Both the position numbers and the translations under genes were made by a program. This document shows, one piece after another, positions 58,022-63,680 of a DNA stretch of 63,680 nucleotides (position 1 is the stretch's first letter; the number at the start of each line of letters is the position of its first letter). The DNA is taken from positions 1 through 63,680 of the forward strand of contig JADFYH010000014.1 in the NCBI GenBank assembly GCA_015233135.1, given 5' to 3'. The stretch comes from Deltaproteobacteria bacterium. Its GTDB lineage: Bacteria > UBA10199 > JADFYH01. Under the pieces are notes generated by a model. It made no database searches, was not told the origin of the DNA, and saw nothing but the letters and a program-made list of their open reading frames with translations.

Positions 58022-59716
58022 TCACACTAGCGGATGTGAAAACTTTTTTTTTAAGCGGGCCAGATCTTCTTCGTCTTCCTGGTCCTTAATCTGTTTGGCC
58101 TGCAAGAACTCGAAGGCTTTTTTGTAATAGACAACGGCTTTCGTCCGTTCGCCCAGGATGGCAAAGACATCTCCGATATGCTCTAAAATGGTGGGCTCGC
58201 CGGGGTTTAAGAGGATGGCCTTTTGCAAATTCTGGAATGCCCGCACAAAATCCCCTTTTTTATAGTAAACCCAACCTAAGCTATCGAGAATAAAACCATC
58301 CTTGGGTCTTAATAGAACCGCCTCATGGGCGTATTTCAGGGCTTCATCCAGATAGATGCCTTTCTCCGCAAAGGTATAGGCCATGTAATTGAGCGCCGAG
58401 GCATTTTTGGGATTGGTTTGAATTACTTCTCGCATCGTCTGAACACTTTTCTCGAAATTCCCCTGCTTGTCGTAGGCCACTCCCAGACTGAATTGCAGGC
58501 GATCTTCTTTTGGAAATTTCTGAATGGCTTTTTCCAAGACTTCTACTGCTGCAGTCATTTTTTTCTGAGCGATTAAGATATTGGCATACACGTCATAAAA
58601 TTCGGAGACCGATTCTTTTTTTGCAAGGGCTTCCTGGATAAGCTTTAAGGATTTTTCGGTTTCGGCACGCTGCTGCAGAATCAAAACTTGGCGCAGAACG
58701 GCATCTTTATAATAAGTAGATTCCGCTGGCACTTGCGCAAAATATTTCAAGGCCTCAGTATCGTCATTTGTATTTTGATAAAGTATCCCCAGGTAATACT
58801 GGATTCGATCTGCACTGGGATTCCTGGCCAGCACTTTCTTAAAGACCTCAATGGCCAACTTATAGTCTCTTTTTTCGTAATACAACAAACCCAGGCGCAC
58901 CTGTATGGAAAGATCACTAGGATTAAGGTTTGCCAGGGTTTCGTATATCCTGAGCGCATCGGCATTTTTACCCTCATCCACATAGAGCTGCCCCAGGGCC
59001 TGAAGCGCACGGGAATCTTCCGGACTGGTTTCCAGGACATTCTTGAACGCCTCAATGGCCTTAGAAATATCCTTTTTCGATTTGGAACTCGCATAAATCA
59101 AACCTGAATATAAAGACGCGATACTCGATTCGGGATTGGCCTTCTTGAGTCGCGCAAGCACCTCCAAGGCCTGGGCGTTTTTCTTTTGGGCAAGATATTC
59201 GCGAACTAGCGAAGAATAAGCCTCATCGTCTTTGGGAAGCAACTGGATGACCGTTTCATATTGGGCAATAGCTTTTTCAGATTCTTTTTTGGCCGCCAAA
59301 AGCTTTCCCAAAAGCAGATGGGCATCGGTATTTTTAGGATCCAGTTCAACCGCCTTCTGGGCAGCCTCAAAGGCCTCACTTACCTGATTGCTTTCAATAC
59401 TATGCTGAGCAAGTTCGAGCTGCAAAAAAGAAGAGCTGGGATGCAAGGCTATAGCTTTTTCAAGCAAGCTCCTTCCCTCCAGGGTATGTCCTTCAAAGGC
59501 ATCCAGTTCGGAGAGCACATAATAAAAATAGGAGTTTTCTTTAGAAAAATAACGCAGGCTTTTCTGCTGCTGGGCCTGCTCATGGACTTGATCGTGGGAA
59601 TGCCCCGAAAAAAAACGCTCCACTTGCGAGCGGCGTACTTGTTTTTGAGGATTTCCTGCACAAGAGACACTCAAGGCAACACAACTCGTACAAATAACTT
59701 TTTGAAGAAAATTCAT
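58022..59716 (-). CDS. TPR-repeat lipoprotein
   Basis: About 564 residues from the ATG that begins the signal MNFLQKVICTSCVALSVSCAG (lipidated Cys near 19). An array of tetratricopeptide repeats fills most of the rest, roughly a dozen, for example AFEAAQKAVELDPKNTDAHL and YDKQGNFEKSVQTMREVIQTNP; the last one includes YYKKGDFVRAFQNLQKAI. Such lipoproteins act as protein-docking scaffolds in the periplasm or at the outer membrane. A 38-residue longer frame running into tlyA was rejected. It lies between tlyA and the DUF4292-opp genes, all on one strand. Confidence 0.9.
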   Translation of the reverse strand: MNFLQKVICTSCVALSVSCAGNPQKQVRRSQVERFFSGHSHDQVHEQAQQQKSLRYFSKENSYFYYVLSELDAFEGHTLEGRSLLEKAIALHPSSSFLQLELAQHSIESNQVSEAFEAAQKAVELDPKNTDAHLLLGKLLAAKKESEKAIAQYETVIQLLPKDDEAYSSLVREYLAQKKNAQALEVLARLKKANPESSIASLYSGLIYASSKSKKDISKAIEAFKNVLETSPEDSRALQALGQLYVDEGKNADALRIYETLANLNPSDLSIQVRLGLLYYEKRDYKLAIEVFKKVLARNPSADRIQYYLGILYQNTNDDTEALKYFAQVPAESTYYKDAVLRQVLILQQRAETEKSLKLIQEALAKKESVSEFYDVYANILIAQKKMTAAVEVLEKAIQKFPKEDRLQFSLGVAYDKQGNFEKSVQTMREVIQTNPKNASALNYMAYTFAEKGIYLDEALKYAHEAVLLRPKDGFILDSLGWVYYKKGDFVRAFQNLQKAILLNPGEPTILEHIGDVFAILGERTKAVVYYKKAFEFLQAKQIKDQEDEEDLARLKKKFSHPLV

Positions 59717-59730
59717 GCGGATTCCATCAT

Positions 59731-60501
59731 TCACAGAAACAAAGCGACTTTCAAGCCCTTTGTCGGCTTTTTTTTGAAGAAAGCAAAGTATTCTAGGTTT
59801 CCTTCGGTCCCTGGAAGACTGGAAGGGCAAGATCCAAGCAGCTCTGCGCCTTCCTTTTTCAAATTTTCTAGCACTTGTTGTAACACTTCTTCCCTCTTGG
59901 CTTCATCTTTCAAAACCCCACCACTAGGAAGATCTTTGCGACCCACTTCAAACTGAGGCTTGATGAGGCAAAGAAAAAAGGTCTCAGAATTATCCAACAA
60001 ACGAAACAGGGGAGGAATTACTAACGAAAGAGAAATAAAAGACACATCCGCTACCACTAACTGAGGAACTTCGCTCAATTCTTTGGCCTCCCAATAACGG
60101 ATATTCACTTTTTCGATCACTAGCACCCGTGGGTCCTGTCTGATTTTCCAAGCCAGTTGATTGTGCCCCACGTCCAGTGCATACACTTTCTTTGCCCCGC
60201 GTTGGAGCAAGCAATCCGTAAAACCGCCGGTGGAGGCCCCTACATCCAGACAAACCCAATCTTTTACGGAGAGCTGAAAATGATCCAAGGCCCCAGCCAG
60301 CTTCACTCCCCCGCGCGAAACATAGGGATGATCTTGGCCTTTCACTTCAATATTCATCTCAGGCAAAAAAGTCTGAGAGGCCTTTGAAACCTTTTGCCCC
60401 CCTGCAAAGACAAGCCCCGCCATCACCCAGGCCTGGGCCCGTTCGCGCGAAGGGGCCAGGCCTTTATCGACCAACAATTTATCGATGCGTTCTTTTTTCA
60501 T
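59731..60501 (-). CDS. tlyA: TlyA-family rRNA 2'-O-methyltransferase (hemolysin-like)
   Basis: An S4 RNA-binding domain (MKKERIDKLLVDKGLAPSRE, residues 1-60) followed by an FtsJ-type methyltransferase: VSRGGVKLAGAL near 77-88, CLDVGASTGGFTDCLLQRGA near 100-119 (SAM site), DVSFISL near 172 and IKPQFEVGR near 205. TlyA methylates 16S and 23S rRNA and thereby affects capreomycin sensitivity in mycobacteria; the hemolysin label is historic. Six codons upstream of the chosen Met are in frame but lack a family match. Confidence 0.93.
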   Translation of the reverse strand: MKKERIDKLLVDKGLAPSRERAQAWVMAGLVFAGGQKVSKASQTFLPEMNIEVKGQDHPYVSRGGVKLAGALDHFQLSVKDWVCLDVGASTGGFTDCLLQRGAKKVYALDVGHNQLAWKIRQDPRVLVIEKVNIRYWEAKELSEVPQLVVADVSFISLSLVIPPLFRLLDNSETFFLCLIKPQFEVGRKDLPSGGVLKDEAKREEVLQQVLENLKKEGAELLGSCPSSLPGTEGNLEYFAFFKKKPTKGLKVALFL

Positions 60502-60582
60502 GACGAGCAACAAACCCATTCCACATCATTTTTCAAGATTTTAAATTTGACCCTGGAAATAAAAAAATAAGATAGAAGCTTC

Positions 60583-62007
60583 ATGCAAATTTTATTTTTC
60601 TTTTTTGTTTTAATTTTTAGTGGAGTTCAAAACCTGCAAGCTCAAGGCGTTGCCCAAAATTCTGCCCAAAATCTAGAAGACCACGAAAAACAATTGCAAC
60701 TTTACCGAAGTCAGCAGCGCTGGATCAAGGCGAGTGAAGAGCTGAAAATTATTTTGGATAAAAGCAGCCCTGAAGAAGTCGATAGACGTAGCGAAGAAGC
60801 GGCAGAGGCTTTTTTTAAGGCCCGCAACTACCGGGAGGCGGCAAAATATTATCAGCCTCTTTCTGAAAAAGTTGAAAACCAGAACAACTCTAAAATTTTA
60901 GACAAACTTGTTTCTGCCTATGCCCGCTCCAGCCAGTTCGATTTGGCCTTGAAAAACCTTGTGCTGTTGCAAAGTTTGACGGATCAGCCTTCTCCCAATT
61001 TAGATTACAAAAAAATCTTTCTTTTGTACGATGCGTCCCGCTGCAAAGAGGTTATTCCAGAAACAGACATTTTTGTTAAAAGCTACCCCAAAAGTCCAAA
61101 AACAGACGATGCGCTTTGGCTGAAGGTTGTCTGCGAAAAAAACCTGGGTCAGATCAGCGAAGCTCTGGAAGATTTACAAAATTTCAAAAAAAAATACCCC
61201 GAAAGCAACGCAAGGGTTTTGTTTTGGGAAAGTCGTTGGAACGACCTGATTCATGAAACCAAAAAGGCAAACAACGCGCACAAGGAATTGCTTCAGATGG
61301 AAAACAATTTTTATAACCTCTGGGACATGCGCAGAAAAAATCTGGATGCGAACGCGTGTTTAATGACTGCATCTCCCTTCAGCAAAAAATCACCTTCTGC
61401 AAAACAGAAAAAGAACAAGAAACTCACTGCTGACACTCAGCCTCGGGTCTTGAGTTTTCAAGAAATGGAACAGGTTTTAAAGGAACAAGAAACGGAAATT
61501 CAGAAATTGAAACCTGCCTCCTTTAACGAATGGGTGGAAGCGCTCGCTAGAATTCGAAAGATTCCCCCCGCATTAATTTATGCAATCCTGTACGAAGAGA
61601 GCCATTTCAATCCTAAAGCAACATCCCCTGCAGGGGCCTTGGGGCTTATGCAGATGATCCCTGAAACAGGTTTCGAAATTGCCGAGGCTTTAGACCTCAG
61701 TACTTTTGATTTTAATGATTTACTGGACCCCTGGCTAAATTCGAAATTTGGCATCACCTACCTCTCGATGCTGATGGAAAGATTTTCTGGAAATCTGGTC
61801 TACACCATCGCGGCCTACAACGCAGGCCCTGAAGCTGTAGAACGCTGGATTGGATTAAGAAAAAGTAAAAACTGCGAAGAGTGGATGGACCAAATCCCTT
61901 ACAAAGAAACTTACAATTACGTCCAAAAAGTTTTGAAAAGCCTGTGGCGTTTTGAAAATGAAAAACCCTCTCTACTCCCAGGCTTCACTCAACCCAGCAA
62001 AACATGA
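60583..62007 (+). CDS. Soluble lytic transglycosylase (Slt/TPR-like N-terminus)
   Basis: Exported muramidase. Signal peptide MQILFFFFVLIFSGVQNLQA, cleavage near 20-22. The part to about 310 is helical with TPR-like repeats (FFKARNYREAAKYYQPLSEK), as in the Slt70 superhelix. The SLT domain follows: catalytic Glu339 in YEESHFNP, GALGLMQMIPET near 351-362, and AAYNAGPEAVERW near 415-427. It cleaves the glycan between MurNAc and GlcNAc. The last 19 bases overlap the small converging gene. Confidence 0.95.
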   Translation: MQILFFFFVLIFSGVQNLQAQGVAQNSAQNLEDHEKQLQLYRSQQRWIKASEELKIILDKSSPEEVDRRSEEAAEAFFKARNYREAAKYYQPLSEKVENQNNSKILDKLVSAYARSSQFDLALKNLVLLQSLTDQPSPNLDYKKIFLLYDASRCKEVIPETDIFVKSYPKSPKTDDALWLKVVCEKNLGQISEALEDLQNFKKKYPESNARVLFWESRWNDLIHETKKANNAHKELLQMENNFYNLWDMRRKNLDANACLMTASPFSKKSPSAKQKKNKKLTADTQPRVLSFQEMEQVLKEQETEIQKLKPASFNEWVEALARIRKIPPALIYAILYEESHFNPKATSPAGALGLMQMIPETGFEIAEALDLSTFDFNDLLDPWLNSKFGITYLSMLMERFSGNLVYTIAAYNAGPEAVERWIGLRKSKNCEEWMDQIPYKETYNYVQKVLKSLWRFENEKPSLLPGFTQPSKT

Positions 62008-62237
62008 TCAATCTTGTGAAGGGGAATAAAAATTTCCGCAAAGGGGGGAATTTTTTCAACTTGCCTGTCTGACCCTACCCATTTGACTGTTAGCTGCAGC
62101 CCCGCCGAGCTTTTTTCGATTATTTTTCCGCCCACCCTCAAGATATTTTCCAAAATAGGCTTTTCTTTAATCTTGTTCCGATCGGCAATAATTAACAGCG
62201 GAGTATTGAGTAAGATCTCTACGTTTCTATCTTTCAT
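61989..62237 (-). CDS. Small protein of unknown function
   Basis: An 82-residue frame that overlaps the transglycosylase gene by 19 bases at its end. It is rich in beta strands and Ile/Lys (VEILLNTPLLIIADRN, LRVGGKIIEKSSAGLQLTVKWVG), looks like a small beta-barrel or SH3-like domain, and lacks a signal peptide. It is 15 bases downstream of the dgt-like gene on the same strand, so likely co-transcribed. No family recognised; coding status moderately supported by codon use and context. Confidence 0.5.
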   Translation of the reverse strand: MKDRNVEILLNTPLLIIADRNKIKEKPILENILRVGGKIIEKSSAGLQLTVKWVGSDRQVEKIPPFAEIFIPLHKIDHVLLG

Positions 62238-62252
62238 GATTTCAAATCCTTT

Positions 62253-63410
62253 TTATACCTTCGTATGCGGATTAAACAATTTTTCGTACTCTTCCAAAGC
62301 AAAACGATCTGTCATGCCTGCCACATAATCGCAAACGATTCGTTCTACCTGAGAGCCCTCTTGAATTTTTTGAAAGACTTCTGTGGGTAAAATTTTGGGA
62401 TGATCCAAATAAGCCTTGAACAAATCACGAATAATACGCCCGGCCTTATGGGCCATTCGTTCGACACGATAATGGCGATACAGATTGGCGAAGAGAAAAC
62501 GCTTTAACTCCACTGTTTTTTTCTTGATCCCTTCACTGAAGCCCACCAGCATTTTTCCGCGACTTCTAACTTCTTCCAGGGTTTGAATATTTCTTTCCAA
62601 GATATTTTTTTGCGTCTCTTCAATGAGATCGGTCACTAGAAGATTAATCAAACCCTTCACAGTCACTCGACATTGAATCTCTTCGGGGGCCTGCGGATAC
62701 AGTTTCTGAATACCCTCAAAATTTTCCTGCCACAACTCTACTGCTCTAAGTTGAGCAAGACTAATCAAGCCCGAACGCAAACCATCATCCAAATCGTGGT
62801 TGTTGTAGGCAATTTCATCGGCCAGATTCACCATTTGAGCCTCTAAGCTGGGTTCTCCTTCTCGAGCAAACACCCGACCTTGGGGAAGATCATATTCTGT
62901 AAAATGTTTTGAAATTCCCTCGAGCACCTCATAGGTTAAATTAAGCCCTGGAAAATTTGGGTAAGCCAACTCCAGCAGGGTCACCACTCGCAAAGATTGG
63001 CGATTGTGCTCAAAACCTCCAAAATCTTTCATGAGTTCGTCCATCACTTCTTGCCCCGAATGTCCAAAAGGAGGATGACCCAAGTCATGAGCCAAAGCGA
63101 TGGCTTCAGCCAGATCTTCGTTCAGGCCCAGCATGCGCGCCATGCTGCGGGAAATCTGCGCCACTTCCAAACTATGCGTCAGTCGAGTACGATAATGGTC
63201 CCCTTCATGGTTGACGAAGACCTGAGTTTTATACTCAAGGCGGCGAAAGGCCTTGCTATGAATGATACGATCCCGATCGCGCTGAAAACGGCTGCGGTAA
63301 GGATGTTCTGGTTCAGCATATTCTCTTCCCATCGACTTTTGAGAATGACAGGCATAAGGAGCAAGGATTTGGAATTCTATTTCTTCAAGATGGACACGGG
63401 TTTTAAGCAT
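62253..63410 (-). CDS. dGTPase-like HD-domain phosphohydrolase
   Basis: Deoxynucleoside-triphosphate triphosphohydrolase family. The sequence DRDRIIHSKAFRRLEYKTQVF near 45-65 is the family signature; the HD motif is formed by His79 in THSLEV and His108-Asp109 in LAHDLGHPPFGHSG; the later Asp is in NLADEIAYNNHDLDDG near 197-212. The length of 385 fits the short (type 2) bacterial group. It cleaves dNTPs to nucleoside and triphosphate, modulating pools. Confidence 0.94.
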   Translation of the reverse strand: MLKTRVHLEEIEFQILAPYACHSQKSMGREYAEPEHPYRSRFQRDRDRIIHSKAFRRLEYKTQVFVNHEGDHYRTRLTHSLEVAQISRSMARMLGLNEDLAEAIALAHDLGHPPFGHSGQEVMDELMKDFGGFEHNRQSLRVVTLLELAYPNFPGLNLTYEVLEGISKHFTEYDLPQGRVFAREGEPSLEAQMVNLADEIAYNNHDLDDGLRSGLISLAQLRAVELWQENFEGIQKLYPQAPEEIQCRVTVKGLINLLVTDLIEETQKNILERNIQTLEEVRSRGKMLVGFSEGIKKKTVELKRFLFANLYRHYRVERMAHKAGRIIRDLFKAYLDHPKILPTEVFQKIQEGSQVERIVCDYVAGMTDRFALEEYEKLFNPHTKV

Positions 63411-63560
63411 GATCCACCCTTAATCGACATTGTTGTTTAGTCAAAGGGTCATTCAAACTTTTTCCAATGAACAAGTTTATTTCAATATTAGCACTCATAA
63501 AGTCCACAAAATGACTTGTCATGCAGGACAATCATGTACCAAAATGCATCATCATGTCAG

Positions 63561-63650
63561 CGCGCATGACAGGGAGCCTGGAGTTCGCATGATAGGGCCC
63601 CACCTGTACGCATGATAGGGACCCGGTGGTTCGCAAGGATAGGGACCCAC
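63561..63650 (+). repeat. Array of four imperfect 22-24-bp direct repeats at the window edge
   Basis: Units around GCATGATAGGGACCC: GCGCATGACAGGGAGCC, TTCGCATGATAGGGCCCC, TACGCATGATAGGGACCC and TTCGCAAGGATAGGGACCC, spaced about 22-24 bases. The rest of 63411-63680 has no clear gene; it is upstream of dgt. Repeated blocks of this kind occur at the ends of IS21-type elements, whose body would lie beyond the edge; iteron-like binding sites are the other option. Confidence 0.55.
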
Positions 63651-63680
63651 TTTTTCCTCTAAAAAATAGCGACGGATCTT

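Overview
The window looks like a chromosomal segment of a Gram-negative, deltaproteobacterium-like organism of moderate GC content. Pointers are an MglA-type small GTPase, a secreted protein built from 'Myxococcus cysteine-rich' (DUF4215) repeats, many lipoproteins, a DUF4292/LolB-like protein, an NtrC-type regulator, a proton-pumping transhydrogenase and a minor-pilin operon. The exact phylum is inference. Most genes are ordinary housekeeping genes. What stands out is the load of small palindromic or MITE-like repeats and freshly broken genes.

Layout. 1-9 kb: L,D-transpeptidase, sucC-sucD-ndk (separated by palindromic repeats), then on the minus strand SPFH protein, rhomboid-like membrane protein, MglA GTPase and DHH phosphoesterase, then a double-domain ThyX-like gene. 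9-18 kb: large propeller lipoprotein, alpha/beta hydrolase, AAA/DUF4143 ATPase (behind two CRP-like palindromes), PLP dehydratase, a frameshifted unknown gene, a PRTase-like fragment and a second AAA ATPase. 18-29 kb: acyl-CoA dehydrogenase; hicBA-rsfS-rlmH-gpmI as one overlapping string; proBA; an orphan NtrC regulator; FmdB; patatin and acyltransferase. 29-34.5 kb: decayed toxin-antitoxin pieces, a 207-bp MITE, a flavin oxidoreductase and a propeller gene split by an in-frame TAG.

34.6-38.8 kb: tRNA-Val(CAC), SprT-like and RluA genes, tmRNA (tag ANAEVDSFDYAMAA), radical SAM protein, acyltransferase, and tRNA-Pro(CGG) with a duplicated 3' tail. 38.8-43.5 kb: minor-pilin operon whose last gene is a 1013-residue PilX-like protein carrying eleven cysteine-rich repeats, a candidate pilus-tip adhesin. 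43.7-50.2 kb: BamE-like protein, Pro/Thr-rich protein, NAD kinase convergent with pntAA-pntAB-pntB (NADP(H) supply). 50.2-60.5 kb: a lipoprotein with a MITE in its signal peptide, then a minus-strand series tlyA, TPR lipoprotein, DUF4292 lipoprotein and oppABCDF (with the second copy of the 207-bp MITE between oppD and oppF). 60.5-63.7 kb: lytic transglycosylase, small unknown protein, dGTPase, and an array of short direct repeats at the edge.

The most notable signal is a layered set of mobile palindromes. A ~36-bp palindrome (family B) sits in frame inside two enzymes and forms the N-terminus of a third protein. Two such palindromes flanked by 20-bp terminal inverted repeats make the 207-bp MITE, present twice as apparently identical inverted copies, each with a target-site duplication. 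A different 141-bp MITE adds 48 codons to a lipoprotein signal peptide. A third family (A) lies between sucC/sucD, sucD/ndk and the pilin genes.
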